Shown piece by piece: positions 9,212 to 16,464 of a stretch of 64,000 bases of DNA. Both the position numbers and the translations under genes were made by a program. The notes under the pieces were generated by a model. The model saw only the letters and a program-made list of their open reading frames with translations, ran no database searches and was not told where the DNA came from. The DNA is from an uncultured Erysipelotrichaceae bacterium (GTDB lineage Bacteria > Bacillota_I > Bacilli_A > Erysipelotrichales > Erysipelotrichaceae), in the NCBI GenBank assembly GCA_944325255.1, contig CALUZH010000009.1, forward strand, positions 62,001-126,000, in the 5' to 3' direction. The number at the start of each line of letters is the position of its first letter. The first letter of the stretch is position 1.

Positions 9212-9515
9212 ATTGCGTATCTAAAAATTTAATAAATGTCCGATATGCCTCTTTGCGATGGCGATAATAGCTGGGAACAGACAATTGGTCACGATACCAT
9301 TTACCGGTTTTGCCCAAGATTACCTCATGTTGGATAATGAAACGATCCCGATCATTCAAATATTGTACAATCAAATCAATATGATCAACGATATAACGAT
9401 GCGTATTCAATTCCGAATCACTGCAATTGCGAAAACCCCTGGCATACTCGGCCAAAAATATCTTACTTTTACGATAGCTTCGAGCCATCAAAGCGACAAG
9501 TAATTTATCTTCCAC
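9177..9515 (-). CDS. Small protein of unknown function, possible HTH (sigma region 4/ArpU-like)
   Basis: A 112-residue basic protein with a GTG start preceded by AAGGAGGATAGTT. It has no hydrophobic segments. Its C-terminal half (DRDRFIIQHEVILG, then WYRDQLSVPSYYRHRKEAYR) resembles the layout of sigma-70 region 4-like proteins and the ArpU and mollicute MG284 families: a short helix, an acidic turn, and a YYRxRKxA recognition helix. This is my pattern reading and not a firm assignment. Its last 35 bases overlap ptsI, so it may be co-expressed with the PTS gene. Confidence 0.55.
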   Translation of the reverse strand: MEDKLLVALMARSYRKSKIFLAEYARGFRNCSDSELNTHRYIVDHIDLIVQYLNDRDRFIIQHEVILGKTGKWYRDQLSVPSYYRHRKEAYRTFIKFLDTQYGYDAQRNRRQ

Positions 9516-9602
9516 AACTATCCTCCTTCAATTTCTACGATAAGGGCCTTCGTTCAAAGCTCATTTACCGTATTGTTGCAATAAAAGTTCTAAAATCCTA
9601 AA

Positions 9603-10127
9603 TCAGTTATCAACTTCGATTAAACCATAAGCACCGTCATTACGTTTATAAACAACAGCAATCTTTTCAGAATCGGAGTCGGTATAGATAAAGAATGAAT
9701 GTCCTAACATTTCCATTTGCATAATGGCATCATCAAGAGACATTTCTTCGGCAAAAATATTTTTTGTCCGGACCGGAATATCATCCTTGGAAAATTCATC
9801 GTCTTCAATAAAACTTTCTGCCAATGAATCCTTATGACGGCGAGACAATCTGGTCTTTTGCCGACGAATCTGATCTTCCAACTTGTCAATGGCCAGATCC
9901 ATGGCAGCATAGAAATCCGGATGGCTGACTTCAGCCCTTAAGATACCAACTTTCGTCGGGATGGTAATCTCGACTTTTTGCGTATTCGGATAAACTTTGG
10001 CTACTACCCGGGCAGTCGTGTCATCATCGATTAACAAATACTTTTTCAAAAAAGACAATTTGGTTTCGATTTTTTGTCGCATTCCTTCCGTAATAACTAC
10101 ATTGTCACCATAAATCGTAAATTTCAT
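9603..10127 (-). CDS. hpf: Ribosome hibernation promoting factor, long form
   Basis: Binds the 30S decoding region and dimerises ribosomes into inactive 100S particles during stress. The 174 residues have the N-terminal S30AE domain (MKFTIYGDNVVITEGMRQKI, then DFYAAMDLAIDKLEDQIRRQ), a linker, and the C-terminal dimerisation domain with VRTKNIFAEEMSLDDAIMQM and LGHSFFIYTDSDSEKIAVVY. The C-terminal domain marks the long form typical of Firmicutes. AGAGGTAAG precedes the ATG. It stands between the DUF2779 gene and the small HTH-like gene, with short gaps and no clear terminators. Confidence 0.95.
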   Translation of the reverse strand: MKFTIYGDNVVITEGMRQKIETKLSFLKKYLLIDDDTTARVVAKVYPNTQKVEITIPTKVGILRAEVSHPDFYAAMDLAIDKLEDQIRRQKTRLSRRHKDSLAESFIEDDEFSKDDIPVRTKNIFAEEMSLDDAIMQMEMLGHSFFIYTDSDSEKIAVVYKRNDGAYGLIEVDN

Positions 10128-10157
10128 AATCTTACCTCTTTCTATTTTTACGTTTTA

Positions 10158-11600
10158 TCATGGGCGGTTGATTAAATTAGCCAACCAAGAATAGATTAAA
10201 TATAAGCCATAGGCATCAAGCCGACAATATTTCTTTAAATCTCCGGCTTTTTTGGCATCTTCCATATTGCGATAATTAATAACAGCTTCCATACCATCAT
10301 GAATAGCCAAATCTTTATAGGAATAATCGCTAAAAAGGCTAACTAAACGTTTTAAGCTGAATTCGCCGGCCATCGATGTATGATAAACCATGCCTTGGAC
10401 AAAGGGCCAAGACAAATCGACAAAGCGTTCGGTCAAAGCCATCAGGGAAGAGGCGAAATCCGTATTTTGTTGAGCTAATTCGCCAATCCTTAAAACTTCG
10501 GCACCGCCGGCATTATAAGCCAATATCGGTCCTTCTTTTGGTAGACAAGCCAATAATTTTTGAATAAAAGCTTTGCGGCAATCACCTTTTTGAATAAAGC
10601 TATATTCATGCATTTGACCATCAGCATCTAAGACATAAAGAGCGAATTCAAAGCATAAGGGATCAAAGGGACGCATCTTTTCATAGGGTGGTATAAGATA
10701 GCGATCCCACTCAAAATCAATAAAACTTATCGGCCGTTTTGAAAGTCCGGCCATAAAAGAACTTAGGGCCTTATGATCAAGATAGAGTCCGCCGTTTTTA
10801 TCCGCCATAACTTGAGCATATGACATTTTTTCAAGCTTTGTCATATTTAAGTCGACTTCCTTTAAATAACGCAGGCCCTTGGCATATAAACGATACTTCA
10901 AGTTGCCGTCAGCCAGGGTAAGGATACTGTTATCTACTTTAGCTTCCTTAAAACAGTCATCATAGAAAGGACAACGTTTCGGCCTTAAACATCTTCTTTT
11001 TTTAAGGGGCGGATAATCCTTAATTGATACATTGGTCAATTCCTGAATAAGTGCTTTTAAATCTAATGGATGTTTAAGCAAATCCATCAAGGGATAAACC
11101 GCTTTATTTTTGCGATTATATAAAAACTCATCGACGATGAAAAGCTTATCATAATCATAATTTTTGCCGTCATAGACATAGTCGGGATTGAGGCGGATAA
11201 CATATATTCTCCCTATCCGTAAACCGTTTCTTTGGATTACTGCCAACTGCAAACGATAATAAATTAAATCATCGACGCGGGGATAGATGCCCCAAAAAGT
11301 AAAATAGATATCGACACCGTTTTCCGTTTTATGGATAATCGGCACCTTAATACGTAAACCGTCAGCTTCCAAACGGGGCTTAATGAACCAATCATAAGTC
11401 TTATAAGCTTCTAAAAAACGTTTGGGCACATCATTTTTCTGTCCCTTAAAATATCTATCGACAGCCAGCTTACGAGCATATATAAGCGTTGTATCATCCT
11501 TGACATTAAGATAATCGATGCTTCCCGGATCTTTTTGTTGAGCGTAAATAAAGCGACGCGGACAGGCAAGATAAGCTTTTATATCCCCAATATGATACAT
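10158..11600 (-). CDS. DUF2779 protein: Cas4-like N-terminus plus DEDD-type exonuclease-like C-terminus
   Basis: A 480-residue soluble protein of no known cellular role. The N-terminus has YLACPRRFIYAQQ, and near residues 205-218 a cysteine cluster C-x5-C-x5-C; one early Cys plus three later ones is the iron-sulfur layout of Cas4/AddB-like nucleases. The C-terminal half has FIDFEWDRYLIP (DxE, about residue 289), ILAYNAGGAEVLRI and a late YCRLD, which fits the YxxxD motif of DEDDy exonucleases. This combination is that of the DUF2779 family. Function as a nuclease is inference. The start has a weak TAGGT site. Confidence 0.78.
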   Translation of the reverse strand: MYHIGDIKAYLACPRRFIYAQQKDPGSIDYLNVKDDTTLIYARKLAVDRYFKGQKNDVPKRFLEAYKTYDWFIKPRLEADGLRIKVPIIHKTENGVDIYFTFWGIYPRVDDLIYYRLQLAVIQRNGLRIGRIYVIRLNPDYVYDGKNYDYDKLFIVDEFLYNRKNKAVYPLMDLLKHPLDLKALIQELTNVSIKDYPPLKKRRCLRPKRCPFYDDCFKEAKVDNSILTLADGNLKYRLYAKGLRYLKEVDLNMTKLEKMSYAQVMADKNGGLYLDHKALSSFMAGLSKRPISFIDFEWDRYLIPPYEKMRPFDPLCFEFALYVLDADGQMHEYSFIQKGDCRKAFIQKLLACLPKEGPILAYNAGGAEVLRIGELAQQNTDFASSLMALTERFVDLSWPFVQGMVYHTSMAGEFSLKRLVSLFSDYSYKDLAIHDGMEAVINYRNMEDAKKAGDLKKYCRLDAYGLYLIYSWLANLINRP

Positions 11601-11647
11601 TTATGCTTACCTACTTTCATTCTATCATAGTTAAGAAAGCGCTGTCA

Positions 11648-11899
11648 CTAACCTTTCAATCCTTTTGACTGTCTTTCCATATCTTCAACGACAATATCGT
11701 AAATCTCGCCTAAAGAAGCGCAATATTTTAAAACATCCCATGGTTCATTGGTGTGAAAATGAATTTTAATCAATTCATCATCACCGACAGCCAAAAGACA
11801 ATCACCCTTAAAATGGCTGGAAATGTAATCATTGATGGCATCTTCATCCAAGTCATGCCCTTCGATTAACAGCTGTGTATCATAACGAAATTCTAACAT
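11648..11899 (-). CDS. Small protein matching the C-terminal domain of FakA/YloV (DAK2-related)
   Basis: An 83-residue protein preceded by AAAGGAGGAATTGCATA. Its sequence MLEFRYDTQLLIEGHDLDE, CLLAVGDDELIKIHFHTNEP and GEIYDIVVEDMERQ resembles the region that follows the kinase domain in fatty-acid kinase FakA/YloV, where HTN(D/N/E)P and GEL..I.I.NM..Q are hallmark motifs. No DAK2 kinase domain is present. It could be a free-standing domain, as sometimes annotated 'kinase to dihydroxyacetone kinase', or a remnant. The intact reading frame and strong ribosome binding site argue for a functional small protein. Confidence 0.75.
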   Translation of the reverse strand: MLEFRYDTQLLIEGHDLDEDAINDYISSHFKGDCLLAVGDDELIKIHFHTNEPWDVLKYCASLGEIYDIVVEDMERQSKGLKG

Positions 11900-12023
11900 T
11901 ATGCAATTCCTCCTTTGAAGCATGATATAAAAAACATGCGCAATAAACGGTGATTAATGCAAATCATAACCGTCGATGCCCATGTTTAAAGGAAAATATT
12001 CATATATCATTGCTCCTAAGTTC

Positions 12024-12032
12024 ATTATAGCA
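12024..12032 (-). promoter_or_regulatory. Extended -10 promoter upstream of the FakA-like gene
   Basis: Minus strand TGC TATAAT, just downstream of the glk terminator. Predicted +1 is about 12017, giving a 118-nt leader to the FakA-like start. An 18-codon frame (start 12010, stop 11954) lies in the leader, but its AGGAG is only 2 nt from the ATG, so I do not call it a gene. Confidence 0.5.
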
Positions 12033-12033
12033 C

Positions 12034-12058
12034 GAAAAAAGCGCATAACCAGCGCTTT
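12034..12058 (-). terminator. Terminator of glk
   Basis: AAAGCGC/GCGCTTT stem (12038-12044 with 12052-12058), 7-nt loop, followed on the minus strand by a T-run. It overlaps the glk stop codon. Confidence 0.8.
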
Positions 12059-12956
12059 ATTCCAAATGTGATTTAACAAGCATTGCCGCACCGATAACTC
12101 CCGGTTCATCAAGTTGGGCCTTACTGATGGGAATATCTGCCATTAAATCATGAACCATTGTCTTATAGTAATCGGCAATCAGCGGAAAATAAAGATCCGA
12201 AGCATTGGCACAACCGCCGCCAATGACAAAAATATGCGGATCGCACACATGAGCGATTGCCGCCATCGCCTTGGCGATATAATAGGATGCCCGATCAATG
12301 ATGGCTATGGCTCTTGGATCGTTTTGGCGCATCTTGGCAAAGACATCGGCAGCCGAAGTGATTTCCTTGCCGATAGTCTCCTGGCCCATCCGACAAATAG
12401 CAGTACCGGACGCTTCATTCTCCACTGCTCCGGGATTAAGATAATTATATTTTTGGCCATCATCCCGAACAATGATATTCGCAATCTCGCCGGCATAGCC
12501 CCGTCTTCCGGATACAACCTTGCCATCAATGACCAAACCGCCGCCGATACCGGTAGAATGCGTAATATAATAAACAATCGGTAAACCCTGTCCGGCTCCC
12601 AGCAAAGCTTCGGCCAAAGCTGCCACATTGGCATCATTATCCATAAAAGTCGGTAAATGAAATTTCGCTTCAAGCTTATCGAAAAGTCTATAACCGCGAA
12701 ATCCCGGCAAATTAGTGGCAATGGTAATTACCCGATTATAGGTATCTACGGCTCCCGGTATACCGATACCGATACCTTTGGCTGCACTTAAACCGTCAAT
12801 TTGTTCAATCATCGCCATAATATTCTCGGTCACCCTATCGGCCCCTTCCAAGGCAAAAGAAGGGCTTTTAAGATCTTGCAAAATATTACCGAAATCATCG
12901 ACCTTAGCCACCCGGACATTGGTACCCCCTAAATCGACACTGATGTAGTAACTCAT
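12057..12956 (-). CDS. ROK-family sugar kinase, probable glucokinase
   Basis: Phosphorylates glucose or a related hexose with ATP. The 299 residues show the ATP phosphate-binding loop VDLGGTNVRVAKVD (about 7-20), the central GIGIPGAVDTYN, sugar-binding FMDNDANVAALAEA, and THSTGIGGGLVIDG. The ROK zinc motif (CGCGxxGCxE) is replaced by YLNPGAVENEASGTA: the Glu is kept but the cysteines are gone. That may mean a zinc-free ROK subtype, and it leaves the sugar specificity open. AGAAAGGAAG precedes the ATG. The gene has its own promoter after rimO and a terminator. Confidence 0.85.
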   Translation of the reverse strand: MSYYISVDLGGTNVRVAKVDDFGNILQDLKSPSFALEGADRVTENIMAMIEQIDGLSAAKGIGIGIPGAVDTYNRVITIATNLPGFRGYRLFDKLEAKFHLPTFMDNDANVAALAEALLGAGQGLPIVYYITHSTGIGGGLVIDGKVVSGRRGYAGEIANIIVRDDGQKYNYLNPGAVENEASGTAICRMGQETIGKEITSAADVFAKMRQNDPRAIAIIDRASYYIAKAMAAIAHVCDPHIFVIGGGCANASDLYFPLIADYYKTMVHDLMADIPISKAQLDEPGVIGAAMLVKSHLE

Positions 12957-12976
12957 AATTCTTCCTTTCTAACTTA

Positions 12977-13006
12977 ATTATAGATTATTTATATTTCCGC
13001 CAACAA
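12977..13006 (-). promoter_or_regulatory. Promoter of the ROK kinase gene
   Basis: TTGTTG (13001-13006), 18-bp spacer, TATAAT (12977-12982) on the minus strand. The -35 lies in the end of rimO. Confidence 0.5.
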
Positions 13007-14275
13007 ATCATAGTCGCGGCATTTCGTAATTGTAACTTCCACAAAGTCGCCGATATTTAACGGTTTATCACTTTTGATATAGACAACACCGTCGATACCG
13101 TCAGGGGCCGACATATAGCTGCGGGCCACATAACGGTCAAATAAACTTTCATAGCGCTCAATTAAAACCTTATATCGCTGACCTATCCGACGCTTATTTT
13201 TTTCTTCGACAATCGTTTTTTGTAAGGCCATAAGCTCTTCATAGCGCTGTTTTTTAAGTTCTTCATCAATTTGGGGGAAGTCATAAGCCTTAGTATCTTC
13301 TTCTTGCGAATAGGTGAAGGCTCCAAGTGAATCAAAGGCCAATTCTTTAACCATGGCAAGCGTCTCCTTGAAACTTTCATCATCCTCATAAGGGAAACCG
13401 ACAATAATAGTTGTCCGGATACAGGCATCAGGGAAAAGCTCACGAATCTTCTTTACTTTCTCTTTGATAAGTTTGGTATCCCCACGCCGATTCATGAGCT
13501 TAAGCAAGCGGTCGTTACCATATTGAATAGGAATATCAAAATAAGGTAATACCCGTTGGCAGGCCTTCATTTGACTGAGCAAATTATCATCAATTTCATC
13601 AGGATACATATACAAAACCCGAATCCAGGTAAAAGGAATTTTATCAAGTTCACTCAAAAGTTCCCCTAAGGCAAAATGACCATAAAGATCATGACCATAG
13701 TAAGTTGTATCCTGGGCGACAACATTTAATTCCCGAACCCCGAGATCATATAAATGCTGAGCCTCTTTTACCAATTCTTCAATCGGATAGGAAACGCAAT
13801 TGCCGCGTATTAAAGGAATAGCGCAATAGGCACAACGATTATCACAACCGTCGGATATCTTAAGATAAGCATAAAAATTATTGGTTATCATCTTTCTTCT
13901 TTGTCGATAACAAATATTAAAATCTTTTTTAAATAAGGCTTTTAACTTTTCTGGCAAAAGCGGATAATCATGAATCGGCACAAAAAGATCGACTTCCGGA
14001 AATTCTTTTTGGCAATCGTCAAGATATCTTTCCACAAAGCATCCGCAGACAATCAGCTTCTTTAAACGTTGTTTTTTATACTCAGCCATTTCCAAAATAG
14101 TATCGATAGCTTCTTTTTTGGCATCTAAAATAAAACCGCAGGTATTAATGACGATACAATCACATATTGCCGGATCATCGACAATATTAAAATCTTCATC
14201 CGGAAAAAGGCCGATAATATATTCGCTGTCAACCAAATTTTTGCTGCAACCCAAAGAAATAAAACCGATATTCAT
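12989..14275 (-). CDS. rimO: Ribosomal protein S12 methylthiotransferase
   Basis: Radical-SAM enzyme that methylthiolates an aspartate of ribosomal protein S12. The 428 residues have the N-terminal MTTase domain (MNIGFISLGCSKNLVDSEY; further Cys in VINTCGFILDAKKEA and LIVCGCFVERY), the radical-SAM CxxxCxxC motif in SDGCDNRCAYCAIPLIRG (about 140-157), and a C-terminal TRAM domain. The ISLGCSKNxVDSE start distinguishes RimO from MiaB, and MiaB is present separately at 52.8 kb. The start overlaps the Gx-transporter stop by 4 bases (ATGA). Confidence 0.95.
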   Translation of the reverse strand: MNIGFISLGCSKNLVDSEYIIGLFPDEDFNIVDDPAICDCIVINTCGFILDAKKEAIDTILEMAEYKKQRLKKLIVCGCFVERYLDDCQKEFPEVDLFVPIHDYPLLPEKLKALFKKDFNICYRQRRKMITNNFYAYLKISDGCDNRCAYCAIPLIRGNCVSYPIEELVKEAQHLYDLGVRELNVVAQDTTYYGHDLYGHFALGELLSELDKIPFTWIRVLYMYPDEIDDNLLSQMKACQRVLPYFDIPIQYGNDRLLKLMNRRGDTKLIKEKVKKIRELFPDACIRTTIIVGFPYEDDESFKETLAMVKELAFDSLGAFTYSQEEDTKAYDFPQIDEELKKQRYEELMALQKTIVEEKNKRRIGQRYKVLIERYESLFDRYVARSYMSAPDGIDGVVYIKSDKPLNIGDFVEVTITKCRDYDLLAEI

Positions 14276-14760
14276 AATCTAATTCTCTCCAATACTTTTT
14301 TCGCAATCACATATGTAATAAAACCCGTAAAAAGCGACATGATAATTAAAGGCGGTAAAAGCCACAGAAAATCAAGTGCCCCATACAAGAAGGAAATAAC
14401 CAAAAGTTGACCCAAACTGTGCATAATAGCCGAAATCATCGAGCTGAAACATAAAGATGAGCCCCATTTTTCACAAAAAGTCAAAGCCAGACAAGACATA
14501 AAAACGCCCATCGCCCCAATCCAAAAGGATGTACCGAAAATAATCCCTTTTAAAAGATTGGCGACCAAAACCCGCACCGCACAAACAGCAAACATCGCCT
14601 TGCTGCCATAAAGTTTCAAAGTAATCAAAGAAATAATATTGGCCAAACCCAAACGGATGCCGAATTGTAGAGGCGGTAAAAATAAACTTTCAACAATATT
14701 GATGCATACGGCCAGGGCTGCCAGCATCATTAAAATAGTATAATAGCGGGTCTTAGTCAT
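14272..14760 (-). CDS. Gx transporter family membrane protein (EetB-like)
   Basis: A 162-residue membrane protein of the 'Gx transporter / heptaprenyl diphosphate synthase component I' family. There are about five hydrophobic segments, beginning TILMMLAALAVCINIVESL; the signature PPLQFGIRLGLANIISLITL follows at about residues 30-50. The family often sits next to NusG-domain-II proteins, as it does here, in ApbE/Rnf or flavin-based electron-transfer loci. I identify the pair with EetB/EetA by memory of those loci. I set the start at ATG 14760, overlapping the upstream stop by 8 bases, rather than a TTG just before it. Confidence 0.8.
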   Translation of the reverse strand: MTKTRYYTILMMLAALAVCINIVESLFLPPLQFGIRLGLANIISLITLKLYGSKAMFAVCAVRVLVANLLKGIIFGTSFWIGAMGVFMSCLALTFCEKWGSSLCFSSMISAIMHSLGQLLVISFLYGALDFLWLLPPLIIMSLFTGFITYVIAKKVLERIRL

Positions 14761-15088
14761 CAATTATCACCCACAATTCATTCGGCAGACAAATAATCGG
14801 CACATACATAGCATATGACGACCAGCCCATTTTCTCACAGTTATGATTGGGACAATCAACCTGAGTAGCCCGCCAGCGGCCGTCTTTTACTTCGATATGG
14901 AATTCGCCATAGGCCCCCGAAAGAGTATAATAGGCATCTTCCTTGGGATCAAAGCTAAGAACTACCTCATGTTCCTTATTGACTACTAAAACTTGCTTAT
15001 TGTCTTCATTAAGAAAATGAAAAAAGATAATTGCCATCAAGGCCAAAAAGAAAAGTCCGGCAATAATCAAGATCTCCCTTTTTTTCAT
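14753..15088 (-). CDS. NusG domain II-containing membrane-anchored protein (EetA-like)
   Basis: A 111-residue protein with an N-terminal membrane anchor (ILIIAGLFFLALMAIIFFHF) and an extracytoplasmic NusG_II domain: VVLSFDPKEDAYYTLSG, VDCPNHNCEKMGW and the end PIICLPNELWVIID. The C-x4-C motif and IICLPN are typical of the family. I start it at ATG 15088 (MKKREIL), because a TATAAT box overlaps an earlier ATG at 15097. The predicted transcription start is then one base before 15088, so the gene looks leaderless, although it could also be read through from the MATE gene. Confidence 0.82.
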   Translation of the reverse strand: MKKREILIIAGLFFLALMAIIFFHFLNEDNKQVLVVNKEHEVVLSFDPKEDAYYTLSGAYGEFHIEVKDGRWRATQVDCPNHNCEKMGWSSYAMYVPIICLPNELWVIIDD

Positions 15089-15095
15089 CAATGTC

Positions 15096-15104
15096 ATTAT
15101 AGCA
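15096..15104 (-). promoter_or_regulatory. Extended -10 promoter of the NusG-II/Gx/rimO operon (leaderless)
   Basis: Minus strand TGC TATAAT directly after the MATE stop codon. Predicted +1 at about 15089, one base before the ATG at 15088. No Shine-Dalgarno is seen. Confidence 0.55.
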
Positions 15105-15108
15105 CAGG

Positions 15109-16464
15109 CTAAGCAATGCTTTTGGTGAGATCCTTAGCCCAAATATCGCTTTTATAACGTCGATAAGTCAGGATAAAACGAACAAATTGTTCGATCTGTG
15201 TCAAAAGTAAGACCCAAACAATATTGTTGATATGCAAAACCGAAACGCTGATAAAGGCAATCGGAATGCCGACCAAATACATAATACCGGAATCCAGGAA
15301 ATTTAAAATCTTGGCATCCCCGCCGGCTTTGAGTGTCGAAAACATCAAGAAATTAAACATCCGCATAAAGACTTTTATAGCAAAGACATAAAGCAATTGC
15401 TGACATAAAACATGAAGACCCGGATCGGCTACCGAATAAAGCATTAAAAGCGGATTTTGGAGAAGCAACATAATGCTTACCAGCAAAAATGCCATAATCA
15501 TTCCTAAACCCATCTGATATCTGGCTTCCTGTTTGGCCAGCTCGATTCGTCCCTCGCCCAATCTTGTACCGATAAGAATCGAAACGGCAGACCCATAGCC
15601 ATGAACCAAAAAGAGAAAGAGATTAAAGATTTGATTAGCCACATAATAGGCATCCATGCTGCGGGTACCCAAAACGCCAAAGGCCTTGACAAAAAGCGTC
15701 ATTCCGAAACCAAAGAAAGTTTCATTAATCATCAAAGGTAAGATTCGGGCAAAAATCGGTTTGACAAAATCTAAAGTCAGGGCAAAATTGGCCTTACCCA
15801 TAATAAAGCGCGGCTTATCCTTAATGATATATACAAGATAAGAAACAAAGACTAAAGTTTGGGCAATAAGGGTACCTAAAGCGGCCCCGACAACCCCGAT
15901 TTTTAAGACATAAATAAATAAGGCGTTGAAGAAAACATTATATATCGCCCCCAATAAACTCATGATGAAACTAATCTTGGTATTATGTTGGGAACGGTAC
16001 ATGATATTTAAGGAATTATTCAAGGCCAAAGGAATTTCCGCAAAGACAACCAGCTTTAAATAACTTAAGCTGTATTCAACTACCGTAAGATCATTAAGAT
16101 AGAAAAGTAAGAGTTCCCGGCCCACCGTATAGCTCACAATTATCCAAATAGCGGCATTAAAAAGTGACAAAATAATACTCAAGCCCAGGGTCTTGCCCAT
16201 TTTTTCAAATTGCCGGGCCCCATAAAACTGGGCAGCAAAGATTGCTACCCCGCTGGTAATGCCCCATGATATGCCATTTGATAAAGTTACAACCTGTGAG
16301 GCATTGCCGACCGCCGTCACCATGCCGATGGATGAAACCATAATGGAATCAATAATCGACATACAGCTTGTAAGCAGCATCGTCATCGCCAAGGGAAAGG
16401 TTACTTGAAAGGTCTTTTGATAAAAAGCCTTGTCACCGATATAACATAAAAGAAATTCCCGCAT
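15109..16464 (-). CDS. MATE-family efflux transporter
   Basis: A 451-residue integral membrane protein with about 12 hydrophobic segments arranged as two six-helix halves, typical of sodium- or proton-coupled multidrug and toxin extruders. Recognisable pieces are FQVTFPLAMTMLLTSCMSIID near the start, the TSGVAIFAAQFYGA segment after helix 2, NIMYRSQHNTKISFIMSLLG, and GYGSAVSILIGTRLGEGR in the second half. The substrate cannot be told from sequence. The ATG follows the cshB TAG with no gap and GGGTAGGT just ahead, so it is probably co-transcribed with the helicase gene. Confidence 0.9.
   Translation of the reverse strand: MREFLLCYIGDKAFYQKTFQVTFPLAMTMLLTSCMSIIDSIMVSSIGMVTAVGNASQVVTLSNGISWGITSGVAIFAAQFYGARQFEKMGKTLGLSIILSLFNAAIWIIVSYTVGRELLLFYLNDLTVVEYSLSYLKLVVFAEIPLALNNSLNIMYRSQHNTKISFIMSLLGAIYNVFFNALFIYVLKIGVVGAALGTLIAQTLVFVSYLVYIIKDKPRFIMGKANFALTLDFVKPIFARILPLMINETFFGFGMTLFVKAFGVLGTRSMDAYYVANQIFNLFLFLVHGYGSAVSILIGTRLGEGRIELAKQEARYQMGLGMIMAFLLVSIMLLLQNPLLMLYSVADPGLHVLCQQLLYVFAIKVFMRMFNFLMFSTLKAGGDAKILNFLDSGIMYLVGIPIAFISVSVLHINNIVWVLLLTQIEQFVRFILTYRRYKSDIWAKDLTKSIA

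Noticed and set aside
11954-12010. 18-codon frame in the leader of the FakA-like gene
   Set aside because: AGGAG is only 2 nt from the ATG and the predicted transcript starts just upstream; no coding support.
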